Source: JAURNZ01 sp036337715
Lineage (GTDB): Bacteria; Pseudomonadota; Gammaproteobacteria; Comchoanobacterales; Comchoanobacteraceae
Assembly (NCBI GenBank): GCA_036337715.1
Contig: JAYZDS010000003.1
Coordinates: forward strand, 47,060 to 111,059
Reading direction: 5' to 3'
Length of the DNA: 64,000 nucleotides
Position numbers and translations under genes: made by a program. Each line of letters begins with the position of its first letter. Position 1 is the first letter of the stretch. Below, piece after piece: positions 26,032 through 35,520 of this stretch. Under the pieces are notes generated by a model that searched no databases, had not been told where the DNA came from, and saw only the letters and a program-made list of their open reading frames with translations.

Positions 26032-26961
26032 TTATTCATCTAGATATTTTTCAGCATCCAATGCTGCCATACAACCTGTCCCTGCGGATGTAATGGCTTG
26101 TCTATACACAGGGTCTGCTACGTCACCTGCTGCAAATACACCAGGTACGGATGTTTGAGTTGCAAAAGCATGACTTGTGTTTGTAATGATATAACCATTT
26201 TTTAAGTCGAGAAATGATTTAAACATATCGGTATTTGGTTTATGGCCAATAGCGATAAATACGCCTTCTAAATCAATTTTACTAATGGAATCATTCTTGA
26301 CATTTTTAATGCTAATTGACTGAACGCCTAAATCATTGCCATGAACCTCATTTAAAGTATGGTTCCACATAATTTCGATATTGCCATTTTTTTCAAGTTT
26401 AAAAAGTCGTTCTTGAAGTATTTTTTCAGCTCTCAGCGTATCGCGGCGATGAATTAAAACAACTTTTTTTGCAATTTTTGATAAATACAGTGCTTCTTCA
26501 ACAGCAGTATTTCCACCACCAACAACAGCAACCATTTTGTCTTTATAAAAAAAACCATCACATGTAGCGCATGCAGACACTCCTTTGCCAAGAAAAGCTT
26601 TTTCTGATGGAAGTCCCAAATATTGTGCGCTAGAGCCTGTAGCAATGATCAATGCATCGCATGTGTATTGATCTGTACCTGAAATATGGAATTTCTTCTG
26701 GCTGAGATCTACCTTTGTGATCTGATCAAGTTTGATATCAACATTAAATTTTTCAGCATGCTCATGCATTCTTTGCATGAGTTCAGGGCCTTGAAGATTA
26801 TTTGCATCTCCAGGCCAATTTTCAACATCAGTTGTTGTAGTAAGTTGTCCGCCTTTTTCAATACCAGTAATTAGCAAGACATCTAAATTTGCTCTCGCGG
26901 CATAAATACTTGCTGTGTATCCAGCAGGGCCAGAACCTAATATAATTAATTGTCTGTGCAT
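26032..26961 (-). CDS. trxB: Thioredoxin reductase
   Basis: FAD enzyme passing electrons from NADPH to thioredoxin. FAD-binding GSGPAGYTASIYAARA at the start, redox centre CATC in SACATCDGF near residue 136, NADPH-binding GGGNTAVEEALYLS and the terminal FAD motif FAAGDVADPVYRQ. 309 residues. It converges on the tRNA-Arg with only 17 bases between them and no terminator. Confidence 0.98.
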   Translation of the reverse strand: MHRQLIILGSGPAGYTASIYAARANLDVLLITGIEKGGQLTTTTDVENWPGDANNLQGPELMQRMHEHAEKFNVDIKLDQITKVDLSQKKFHISGTDQYTCDALIIATGSSAQYLGLPSEKAFLGKGVSACATCDGFFYKDKMVAVVGGGNTAVEEALYLSKIAKKVVLIHRRDTLRAEKILQERLFKLEKNGNIEIMWNHTLNEVHGNDLGVQSISIKNVKNDSISKIDLEGVFIAIGHKPNTDMFKSFLDLKNGYIITNTSHAFATQTSVPGVFAAGDVADPVYRQAITSAGTGCMAALDAEKYLDE

Positions 26962-27075
26962 ATAAACTCCATTATTTTATAACTTTAAGTTACAAAATTT
27001 ATAACAATCATGCTAGTATAAATATGTAAAATTTTTTATGTTATGGATTTTAGACCATTTTAAAAATCAGGGATT

Positions 27076-29187
27076 ATGTTTTTTATTTCTACACAAAATT
27101 ATCGTGAAATTAATAGGATTTGCTCATTTGGTTGCGCAATTATCTTATTATTGTCTTTGTTAAGTTTTCAAATGAATGAAATGCAAACCCATAATGCCAT
27201 CAATCAATCTAATTGGATTGGTTCTTTTGGAAATACGATTGCTATTTACAGCTTTTATATTTTTGGTATTGCTTCTTATTTAATACCTCTAAATATTTTT
27301 ATAAGAAATTTTATGCCACTACCCAAATCAAATATTTTATTAAAATCTATAATCAATATTCTATTGTTGTCTTCAACATCAGCATTATTAACCATTTGCT
27401 TTGGTGAATATAACTTCTTTAAAAGTATACTAGTGGGTGGTCATTTAGGTTTATCGATAGTTTGGTGTCTTGTAAATTATTTTGGAGTGGTAGGCAGTTC
27501 TATTTTGATTGTTTGTTTGCAAACATCATTAATCATAGTATTTTTTGATAAATCAGTATTAACCTTTATTCAAAATATACTGAATCATTTCGTTATTTCA
27601 ATACAAAAATCATTATCATTTTTAAGTAATATTGTTCATAACCTTAGATCTAGGCTAAAACATACAAGACCTAAACAAGTAACAATAGAAAAAAAGAAAA
27701 AAATTAGAAAATTACCTAATGCTAAAGCAAAAAAAATGTCTGACTATTCTATTCCTGAGAAAACATCATTGCTAGAAGACACTAAACCCCAAGATTTAAT
27801 ACAGCACCATTCATCTCAACTCAATAATCAATCAAGAGAAATTGAAAGACATTTATCGGATTTTGGTATAAGATGCTCAGTGGTTGCGGTGAGACCAGGA
27901 CCAATTGTTACAAGGTTTGAATTAGCACTTGAAGCTGGAACTAAAGCATCAAGAATAACGGCTATTTCAAGGGACTTAGCCAGATCATTGTCTGTAAGTA
28001 GTGTCAGAGTAGTCGAAGTAATTCCTGGCAAGTCTGTTGTTGGTATAGAACTGCCTAATCCAAAAAGAGAAATTGTAAGATTAAAAGAAATACTTGATTC
28101 ACAACCATATCAACAGGCAAAGTCAATTCTTTCAGTAGGGCTAGGAAAAGACATTGCTGGTCATTCAGTCATTGTAGATTTAGCAAAAATGCCCCATTTG
28201 CTTGTAGCTGGAACAACAGGATCTGGTAAATCAGTTGGTTTAAATACTATGATTCTTAGCTTAATTTGTAAAGCAAAGCCAGATGAGCTTCGAATGATTA
28301 TGATTGACCCAAAAATGCTTGAATTAGCTGTTTATGACGACATACCACATTTGTTGACACCGGTTGTTACTAATATGAATGAAGCAGGTAATGCGCTTAG
28401 ATGGTGTGTCATGGAAATGGAAAGACGATACCAGCTTATGGCAAAATTTGGTGTAAGAAACATTGCAAATTATAATGCAAAGATAAATGCGCAAAAGCAA
28501 CAAATGAATTTATTAGATGAGAATGCTGAAAAACCTTTACCCTACATAGTTGTGATTGCAGATGAGTTTGCTGACTTAATGATGGTTGTTGGCAAAAAAG
28601 TAGAGCAATTAATAGCGCGTATTGCACAAAAGGCTAGGGCAGCTGGTATCCATCTTATCCTTGCTACCCAAAGACCAAGTGTTGATGTCATTACTGGTTT
28701 AATTAAAGCTAATATACCGACGAGAATTTCTTTCCAAGTATCTTCAAAAATTGATTCAAGAACCATCATCGATCAAGGTGGTGCTGAACAGTTATTGGGT
28801 AATGGTGATATGCTTTATTTACCTCCAGGAACTTCTATTCCTATTCGCGTTCATGGTGCTTTTGTAGACGATGATGAAGTACATAGGGTCGTTTCTCATC
28901 TAAAAAAATCTGAATCCGTTAATTATGTTGATGGTATTACCTCAGTTGAGGAGGGTGAAAATCAAGGCGAGTCAAATCAAGGTGGCGGTGAAAAAGATCC
29001 TTTGTATGACCAAGCTGTCCAAATTGTTTTAGATAGTAAGAAAACCTCTATTTCCTACTTACAAAGAAGATTAAGAGTTGGATACAATCGGGCTGCTTTA
29101 TTAATTGAAAGTATGGAATTTGCTGGGATATTAAGTAAAGCAGATGGTAATAGTGCAAGAGAGATATTAGTTAAACATGACTCGTAA
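27076..29187 (+). CDS. ftsK: DNA translocase FtsK
   Basis: Divisome pump that aligns chromosome dimers for XerCD. Four to five N-terminal membrane helices (residues about 15-170), a short basic linker (KKKKIRKLPNAKAKK) instead of the long Pro-Gln linker, the motor with Walker A GTTGSGKSVG and Walker B VVIADEFADLM, and the gamma winged helix at the end (SYLQRRLRVGYNRAALLIE). 703 residues compared with 1329 in E. coli, the length of the compact form found in many bacteria. AGGG precedes ATG. Confidence 0.96.
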   Translation: MFFISTQNYREINRICSFGCAIILLLSLLSFQMNEMQTHNAINQSNWIGSFGNTIAIYSFYIFGIASYLIPLNIFIRNFMPLPKSNILLKSIINILLLSSTSALLTICFGEYNFFKSILVGGHLGLSIVWCLVNYFGVVGSSILIVCLQTSLIIVFFDKSVLTFIQNILNHFVISIQKSLSFLSNIVHNLRSRLKHTRPKQVTIEKKKKIRKLPNAKAKKMSDYSIPEKTSLLEDTKPQDLIQHHSSQLNNQSREIERHLSDFGIRCSVVAVRPGPIVTRFELALEAGTKASRITAISRDLARSLSVSSVRVVEVIPGKSVVGIELPNPKREIVRLKEILDSQPYQQAKSILSVGLGKDIAGHSVIVDLAKMPHLLVAGTTGSGKSVGLNTMILSLICKAKPDELRMIMIDPKMLELAVYDDIPHLLTPVVTNMNEAGNALRWCVMEMERRYQLMAKFGVRNIANYNAKINAQKQQMNLLDENAEKPLPYIVVIADEFADLMMVVGKKVEQLIARIAQKARAAGIHLILATQRPSVDVITGLIKANIPTRISFQVSSKIDSRTIIDQGGAEQLLGNGDMLYLPPGTSIPIRVHGAFVDDDEVHRVVSHLKKSESVNYVDGITSVEEGENQGESNQGGGEKDPLYDQAVQIVLDSKKTSISYLQRRLRVGYNRAALLIESMEFAGILSKADGNSAREILVKHDS

Positions 29188-29812
29188 TATTAACACCAAA
29201 AAACTCGCAGTATTAATTTTTTGCTTTATCTTAAATGCTTATGGTTCACCAATTAATCAGATCGACGAATGGACAATAATAAAAAATATTCAAAGAAAAA
29301 ATCATTTAAGTAATTTTCAAATTAAATACTTAGATGACCAGAAACAGACATTTGATTTTCAATCCGGAACTGTTTATTGGTTTAATGAGGGGACGTCTCA
29401 GATTATTTCACATAAACCCATTGAACACCGAATATGGACCAAAGACAATGTATTAAATGATTATATGCCAGAACTTAATCAAGTCATATTGTCTGAGATC
29501 AGTATGAATCGTTCTAATTTAATCTTTGAATTTCTAATCATTCCAGAAAAAACTTTAGAAACTCAATATACTTTAAAAAAATCTAATGATCATATAACAT
29601 TGTTTCCAAAAGAGAAATCAAGTGTTAAAAGTATCGATGTTTATTATGAAAAAAACAATCAGCCATATAGATTAATTTTTAAGGATATGCTTAATTACGA
29701 GTCAGTGTTAACAATTGAGCAACCTGTAAAATTAGATAAAAAACAAAAATATCAAATTACTATTTCAAATACAGCAGAGGTTATAGATAATGTTAGACAT
29801 TCAACTATTTAG
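29177..29812 (+). CDS. lolA: Outer-membrane lipoprotein carrier protein LolA
   Basis: Periplasmic shuttle taking lipoproteins from LolCDE to the outer membrane. A signal peptide (VLIFCFILNAYGSP) is followed by the LolA-like barrel, with FQIKYLDDQKQTFDFQSGTVYW resembling the usual start. Sequence is divergent, and the ftsK-lolA-serS order is the strongest support. rarA, which usually lies before serS, is absent. It overlaps ftsK by 11 and serS by 23 bases. Confidence 0.82.
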   Translation: MTRNINTKKLAVLIFCFILNAYGSPINQIDEWTIIKNIQRKNHLSNFQIKYLDDQKQTFDFQSGTVYWFNEGTSQIISHKPIEHRIWTKDNVLNDYMPELNQVILSEISMNRSNLIFEFLIIPEKTLETQYTLKKSNDHITLFPKEKSSVKSIDVYYEKNNQPYRLIFKDMLNYESVLTIEQPVKLDKKQKYQITISNTAEVIDNVRHSTI

Positions 29813-31052
29813 AAATGATATCAATTTACTCGCACATAAACTTGCTAAAAAGGGTTATATCTTAGACATTGAACAATTTAATAAAATTGAAAATGAAAGA
29901 AAATCGTTACAAAACCAACAACAGGATTTGCAAGCAAAACGCAACAAATTATCTAAAGAAGTCGGTGAGTTAAAACGAAACAAGCAAAATGCTGACGAAC
30001 TTTTAAAAGATTTGAATGTTATATCTAATGACTTAAAAAAAGTAACAGAATCATTTAATGCTATTTATGATCAACAAAAAAAACTTTTATCAGAAATACC
30101 TAATGTTCCATCTGACGATACACCTATTGGTGCTAGTGAGGACGACAATAAGGAAATAAAAGTTATAGGTGATACCAAGTCACTAAACCAATCATGTTTG
30201 GATCACGTGTCTATTGGTGAGCAATTAAAATTATATCTATCAGAGGCAGCGAGTAAAATAGCCCAATCAAGATTCATTGTTTTAAAAGGTAAACTTGCTC
30301 GTATACATAGAGCTTTAGCTCAAATGATGATCGATATGCATACGGAGCGACATGGTTACACAGAGTACTATGTCCCTCAACTGGTTAATTTAAAGAGTAT
30401 GTATGGTACAGGACAACTACCTAAATTTGCAGATGACCAATTTATTTTGTCCGAAGATCGTTTGGCTTTAATTCCAACCGCGGAAGTCCCGTTAACTAAT
30501 TTGGTAGCTGGTGAAATATTAAGTGTATCAGAACTACCCATTAAAATGGTTGCACATTCTGCTTGTTACCGTCGTGAAGCAGGTTCGTATGGTAAGGATA
30601 CCAGAGGTATGATTAGACAACATCAATTTGATAAAGTAGAAATGGTTCAAATAGTTGATCCAGAAAATGGTCCTAAAGCGCTAAATGACATGGTTTTACA
30701 TGCTGAAGCAGTTTTAAGCTCACTTGAGCTTCCTTATCGTGTTGTTGAATTGTGTACAGGTGATTTAGGCTTTAGTGCTTATAGGACTTATGATCTTGAA
30801 GTTTGGTTACCAAGTCAAAATACGTATAGAGAGATCTCTAGTTGTAGTTTATGTACTGATTTTCAAGCCAGGCGTATTCAAGCACGTTTTAAAAATGAGC
30901 AAGGTGAAATTAATTTGGTACATACGCTTAACGGTTCAGGAGTAGCTGTTGGAAGGGCACTTATCGACATTTTAGAAAATCATTTTGATGGCATTAAAAT
31001 TCATATTCCTAAGGCCTTAAGACCCTATCTTGGTGGGCAAGATGCGCTTTAA
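29790..31052 (+). CDS. serS: Serine--tRNA ligase
   Basis: Class II synthetase. N-terminal coiled-coil arm at about residues 30-100 (QQQDLQAKRNKLSKEVGELK), motif 2 CYRREAGSYGKDTRG and motif 3 GSGVAVGRALIDILE. 420 residues, normal. It begins inside the end of lolA, so the genes are coupled. Confidence 0.98.
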   Translation: MLDIQLFRNDINLLAHKLAKKGYILDIEQFNKIENERKSLQNQQQDLQAKRNKLSKEVGELKRNKQNADELLKDLNVISNDLKKVTESFNAIYDQQKKLLSEIPNVPSDDTPIGASEDDNKEIKVIGDTKSLNQSCLDHVSIGEQLKLYLSEAASKIAQSRFIVLKGKLARIHRALAQMMIDMHTERHGYTEYYVPQLVNLKSMYGTGQLPKFADDQFILSEDRLALIPTAEVPLTNLVAGEILSVSELPIKMVAHSACYRREAGSYGKDTRGMIRQHQFDKVEMVQIVDPENGPKALNDMVLHAEAVLSSLELPYRVVELCTGDLGFSAYRTYDLEVWLPSQNTYREISSCSLCTDFQARRIQARFKNEQGEINLVHTLNGSGVAVGRALIDILENHFDGIKIHIPKALRPYLGGQDAL

Positions 31053-31896
31053 AAATAAAAATCAAGTTATCACAGCACTAATCACACCTTTCACAGAAAA
31101 TAATGAGATAGATTTTGATGCACTAACCAATTTAATTGAATTTCAAATTAACAATCAAGTTGATGCTTTATTGATACTTGGAACAACGGCTGAATCTTCA
31201 ACATTATCGGATCAGGAAAAAACTGATGTCATAACCCACTGTTTAAAAATTATTCGTCAAAGAGTACCTGTAATTATGGGCGTTGGTTCAAATTGTACCA
31301 AAACAACAATTGAAAACCATAAAAAAGCCAAATTATTAGGTGTGGATGCATCCTTAATTGTTACACCTTATTACAATAATCCATCAAGTAATGATATATA
31401 TCACCATTTTAAAGCCATTCACGACTCAATTGATTTTCCTTTTATTCTTTATCATGTTCCAAGTAGAACAAATTCAAAACTTAATATCTTAGATGCAAAA
31501 AAAATATTATTACTAGAAAATTGTATAGGAATGAAAGATGCAACGGGTGATCCGTCATGGAAAAGCCTGATAGGGATACCAAATAAATTAATGTACTCTG
31601 GTGATGATTGTAGTGCGTACGATTATTGTCAATCTGGTGGAGACGGTGTTATATCTGTATTTTCAAATTTATCGCCTATTGGCATGAAAACACTACTATT
31701 AAATAATAGTGATTTTTATAAAAATCAATGTGCTGCCATAACATGCGATACCAATCCAATTCCTATAAAGTGGTTATTAAAAAGGTATAAACTCATTCGT
31801 GAGGATAATGTAAGAATGCCACTTCAAAAATTGAGAATTGAATATCAATCTGAACTTGCTAAAGTTTTTTTAGAACCAAGTTTAACCACTAAATAA
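31042..31896 (+). CDS. dapA: 4-hydroxy-tetrahydrodipicolinate synthase
   Basis: Condenses pyruvate with aspartate semialdehyde for lysine and diaminopimelate. TIM-barrel enzyme with GTTAESSTLS (E. coli GTTGES), Tyr in ILYHVPSRTN and the Schiff-base Lys in IGMKDATGD. I start at ATG 31042, which overlaps serS by 11 bases and has a GGTGGG box upstream; a TTG 12 bases earlier is the alternative. 284 residues, normal. The end overlaps the next, convergent gene by 8 bases. Confidence 0.94.
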   Translation: MRFKNKNQVITALITPFTENNEIDFDALTNLIEFQINNQVDALLILGTTAESSTLSDQEKTDVITHCLKIIRQRVPVIMGVGSNCTKTTIENHKKAKLLGVDASLIVTPYYNNPSSNDIYHHFKAIHDSIDFPFILYHVPSRTNSKLNILDAKKILLLENCIGMKDATGDPSWKSLIGIPNKLMYSGDDCSAYDYCQSGGDGVISVFSNLSPIGMKTLLLNNSDFYKNQCAAITCDTNPIPIKWLLKRYKLIREDNVRMPLQKLRIEYQSELAKVFLEPSLTTK

Positions 31897-32965
31897 GATT
31901 AACCTTAATAGTATGCTTGATGTTTTTTAATTTCTTTAATTCAGAGTAATTTTCTTTATTTTTATTGACTAAAGTGACATCAATGTCATCGGTATTTAGT
32001 TTAATTAAAGCATCATATTTACGGAGGTCTATATTCATCTCTTTTTTTATATGGTTAAGAATTTTTCTTCTATAATCCATAGGTAGTTTTGAGGATAAAT
32101 CTATTTGATATTTATCAACCATCATTATATTCACGTCCTTAATTAATGGATTTTTATCCATTAGTTCAGAGATGATCTGGTTTCTTATTAGCGTTGATTC
32201 ACTTAAACTAATATTTGATCTAATTTCTAAAGAAGCATCAATAAGAATTTTTTTAGCCATTAACCTAGTTTTTAAATAATTTATGCCTATGATTTCTGGG
32301 TGTGCTAACATGGTGGCAATGATTTTTTTTCTAGATTCTGAATCTATAGATGAATCAACTAATTCATTAGTTCCTTCAATAATTAACGCAAGGCCTAATT
32401 TTATAATCATGCAACTAACAACGATGGCTGCAAATGAGTCAAGCCAATAGATTTGATTATAGGAACCAAATGCACCGATTAATACAACCAAACTCGATAA
32501 TGAATCGCTTCGATGATGATAAGCATTAGACATAATTAGCGCAGAATGAATTTTCTTTCCAATATATGCGGTATAGTGGTACAAAAATTCATTAACTATG
32601 ATTGAAAAAAATGCCACAACTAATACATAGATAGAGATTTCATTTTGTTTTTCACCAATGTGTTTTATACCTTCATAAGCAAAAAGGATTCCAATGACAA
32701 TGATCAATAAAGAAACAAAAAGCATTACCATGGTTTCTATACGTTGATGACCATATGGATGACTGTCATCTGGCGGTAGACTACCTATATGCGCGCCCCA
32801 GTAAACAAAAAGGTCTGTGAATAAATCTGTAATCGAGTGGACACCATCAACAACCAAAGACTTAGAATTACCAACATGACCAACGATTACCTTAATGATG
32901 GCCATTGACCCATTACAGATGGCACTAATAATGGTAACAAATTTAGCTTTTTGAACGTCTTTCAT
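31889..32965 (-). CDS. Cation diffusion facilitator (CDF) metal efflux protein
   Basis: Proton-coupled exporter of Zn/Fe/Mn-type divalent metals. Six membrane helices in the first 210 residues, DxxxD in HSITDLFTDLF of helix 2 and HxxxD in YHHRSDSLSS of helix 5, then a cytoplasmic domain. At 358 residues it is longer than FieF by about 55 residues, with a lysine-rich tail. It overlaps the amino-acid permease gene by 23 bases. Confidence 0.92.
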   Translation of the reverse strand: MKDVQKAKFVTIISAICNGSMAIIKVIVGHVGNSKSLVVDGVHSITDLFTDLFVYWGAHIGSLPPDDSHPYGHQRIETMVMLFVSLLIIVIGILFAYEGIKHIGEKQNEISIYVLVVAFFSIIVNEFLYHYTAYIGKKIHSALIMSNAYHHRSDSLSSLVVLIGAFGSYNQIYWLDSFAAIVVSCMIIKLGLALIIEGTNELVDSSIDSESRKKIIATMLAHPEIIGINYLKTRLMAKKILIDASLEIRSNISLSESTLIRNQIISELMDKNPLIKDVNIMMVDKYQIDLSSKLPMDYRRKILNHIKKEMNIDLRKYDALIKLNTDDIDVTLVNKNKENYSELKKLKNIKHTIKVNLI

Positions 32966-34322
32966 GATTTTTAATAAAGTAGAATGCAGGAGAAATAAAC
33001 ATTAGTAACCCAATTATAACACTTAATCCATAAATGACAATATCGTTGTCAAAAACCTGTTTAGGGGGCATTAATATGGCACATTCAGCAAAGATAGAAA
33101 AAATTAAACCAATGATCGCACTAAATAAAATGATCTTATTTAAAAGCATTGATTTGAATTGGAATATTTTCTTTTCAAATGACAATTTTAAAAATGCTAA
33201 GAAAAATATGATATACATTAAAAGATATATACCTGCCGTGATAATGATTAATATCAAGTAGCTTTTATTTGTTGTATCGAAAATGAGGAATATCAAACTT
33301 AAAAGTGTAACAATGATTGCTTGAATATAAAGCATGTACGATGGCATATTATGTTCATTTTCTTCATAAAATATTTTAGGTAAAAAATCGTCTTGAACAG
33401 AAACCATTAGCCCTCTAATAGGCGCTATGATCCAATTAATTAATCCACCAAATGAACCAAGTAAAATTAAAAAAGCAAATACGGGTTCGAAAGCACTAAA
33501 ACCAAATTTATTCAAACTATCAGAAAAAATTAGAAATATTGAATCAATAAAATCTATTTTTTCAACGGGTGTGAGTGCTAAAATTGAAAAACTACCGACA
33601 ATCAAAGATAAAATGATAATTGTCATTGAAATAATGATTGCGGTGGTGTATTTTTTTTGGGGATTTTCAATATTGGGTACATGCACTGCGGTGATTTCTA
33701 ATCCTGCAAGACTCAAACACATAATGCCAACCACAGAATAGTCTAGACTTGATAGATCATGCCATTTAAACATATGTGCAAAAACTTCTTGGTTCTCATA
33801 AGAAAATCCATATATCTCCCAATAATAGACAAATAATAATAAAAAACTAAGCGGTACAATTAAACCTAATATTGTGCAATATAAACTAATTTTTGCAGTT
33901 AATTCGATGCCTTTTAAGTTAATCCAGGTAGATACCCAAAAAATGGTTATGATTAAAGCCGTTAAAGTATATTTATCAAAAGAAATAGAGAATATATGCG
34001 TAATTGCTGCAGCAATAAATGCAACAATTGACGGAAACCAAACAACATTTTCAATCCACTGTAACCAAATTGCCATAAACCCCATTTTCTTTCCAAATGC
34101 CTGAGAGACCCAATGATAGATGCCACCTTCATTTTTAAAAAATGTCATAGCAAAGGTCATTGTGACAAAGCCACATGGAACAAAAAAGCAAAGGCCTACT
34201 ATTGTATATAATTGAATGATTTGTTCACCATAAATGGCAATGGTTGGCAGGTTGCGAATATTATCAATTGAAACAATGATCATCGCAATTAATGGTAAAA
34301 GTGCTATTTTTCCTTTAATCAT
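32943..34322 (-). CDS. APC-family amino acid permease (glutamate:GABA antiporter-like)
   Basis: A 459-residue protein with about 12 helices of the LeuT fold. The early EGGIYHWVSQAFGKKMGF block and GLEITAVHVPNIENPQKKY resemble GadC and related antiporters. The exact substrate cannot be told. Such permeases are numerous in intracellular Legionellales and Francisella, which feed on host amino acids. It is coupled to the CDF exporter. Confidence 0.85.
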   Translation of the reverse strand: MIKGKIALLPLIAMIIVSIDNIRNLPTIAIYGEQIIQLYTIVGLCFFVPCGFVTMTFAMTFFKNEGGIYHWVSQAFGKKMGFMAIWLQWIENVVWFPSIVAFIAAAITHIFSISFDKYTLTALIITIFWVSTWINLKGIELTAKISLYCTILGLIVPLSFLLLFVYYWEIYGFSYENQEVFAHMFKWHDLSSLDYSVVGIMCLSLAGLEITAVHVPNIENPQKKYTTAIIISMTIIILSLIVGSFSILALTPVEKIDFIDSIFLIFSDSLNKFGFSAFEPVFAFLILLGSFGGLINWIIAPIRGLMVSVQDDFLPKIFYEENEHNMPSYMLYIQAIIVTLLSLIFLIFDTTNKSYLILIIITAGIYLLMYIIFFLAFLKLSFEKKIFQFKSMLLNKIILFSAIIGLIFSIFAECAILMPPKQVFDNDIVIYGLSVIIGLLMFISPAFYFIKNHERRSKS

Positions 34323-34347
34323 AGGAGCTACTATAACAAACTAAAAA

Positions 34348-35454
34348 TTATTCTGCATAAAAAATTTCAGCTATTTGGCCGCCACCAAGACAAATTTGAT
34401 CATCATATAAAACGCACCATTGTCCAAGAGATAAAAGATACACACAATCAATAAAATGAATTTTAATTGTCTGATGATCAATGGGTTCTATTTCAATATT
34501 TAAGATTTTTCCACCATGTCGTGTTTTACACTTAAGCTTTTTTTTATTCGTTTGTAAAAGTACATTATAACTTTGACATACAACAGCATTTACCTTATAT
34601 CTTTTTTGTTGTGGTTTTTGCGATACAACCAATTCATTACTATTTAATCTTTTTTCTACAATGTACCAAGGTTTTTGTAAGTATCCTTTCATTCCACCAA
34701 TATTTAAACCTTGTCTTTGTCCTAAAGTATAATAAATCACACCATCGTGTTTGCCTAAGTAATCACCAAATTCCGAAATAATATTTCCCTTTTCATAGAT
34801 TAAGTAACTTTCTAAGAAAGGTTTAATCAAGGCAGGGCCTACAAAACAAATACCAATACTATCTTTTTTATCTGCAACAATGAGATTGTTTTTTTTTGCT
34901 ATTGCTCTTACCTCAGTTTTTTCAATCTTGCCAAGAGGAAAAATCAATTGTTTTAGGTTCTCTTTAGGAAGTGAACATAGAAAATAGGTTTGATCTTTAT
35001 GAGTATCTTTTGCACAGTTTAAATGATACTCATTTTTATCAAAGGTTATATCTGCATAATGACCCGTTGCCAAGTACTCAAATTCTTGTTTGTTAACGTA
35101 GTTTAGAAAATGATCGAACTTAATAAATTGATTACACCAAATATCAGGATTTGGTACCCAACCATTTTGATATTGATTGAGCATTTTTTGAAATACCTGT
35201 TCGTAATATGCTTTTTCAAAATTGATCACCTCAAAATCAATCTCTAACTGGTTTGCAATGTATTCAGCATCTTGTTGGTCAAATTGTTGATTACATAAGA
35301 CATCGTTATCCTGCCAATTTTTCATGTAGAAGCCTTTGACGTGACAGCCAGCCTCTTTAAGTAGAAATGCAGTTACAGAGGAATCGACACCCCCTGAAAG
35401 TCCAACGGCAACTCTTTTGCCTTTATATTTTTCATTGATATATGATGATAACAT
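34348..35454 (-). CDS. mnmA: tRNA 2-thiouridylase MnmA
   Basis: Adds sulfur at U34 of Lys, Glu and Gln tRNAs. PP-loop GLSGGVDSSVTAFLLKEAG at residue 18, first catalytic Cys in NPDIWCNQFIKF and second in SIGICFVGP. 368 residues, normal. The sulfur relay needs a cysteine desulfurase; one is encoded at 51-52 kb. Divergent from icd with a 66-base spacer. Confidence 0.97.
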   Translation of the reverse strand: MLSSYINEKYKGKRVAVGLSGGVDSSVTAFLLKEAGCHVKGFYMKNWQDNDVLCNQQFDQQDAEYIANQLEIDFEVINFEKAYYEQVFQKMLNQYQNGWVPNPDIWCNQFIKFDHFLNYVNKQEFEYLATGHYADITFDKNEYHLNCAKDTHKDQTYFLCSLPKENLKQLIFPLGKIEKTEVRAIAKKNNLIVADKKDSIGICFVGPALIKPFLESYLIYEKGNIISEFGDYLGKHDGVIYYTLGQRQGLNIGGMKGYLQKPWYIVEKRLNSNELVVSQKPQQKRYKVNAVVCQSYNVLLQTNKKKLKCKTRHGGKILNIEIEPIDHQTIKIHFIDCVYLLSLGQWCVLYDDQICLGGGQIAEIFYAE

Positions 35455-35520
35455 ATTGACCTTTTTACGATATTATGACATATTTATAGTTTTTTTAGTA
35501 CAAATTTTTAAGGAATTTAA

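Noticed and set aside
35456..35486. icd promoter with TTGACC
   Set aside because: No acceptable -10 at 16-18 bases; only a weak TATTTA at 19.
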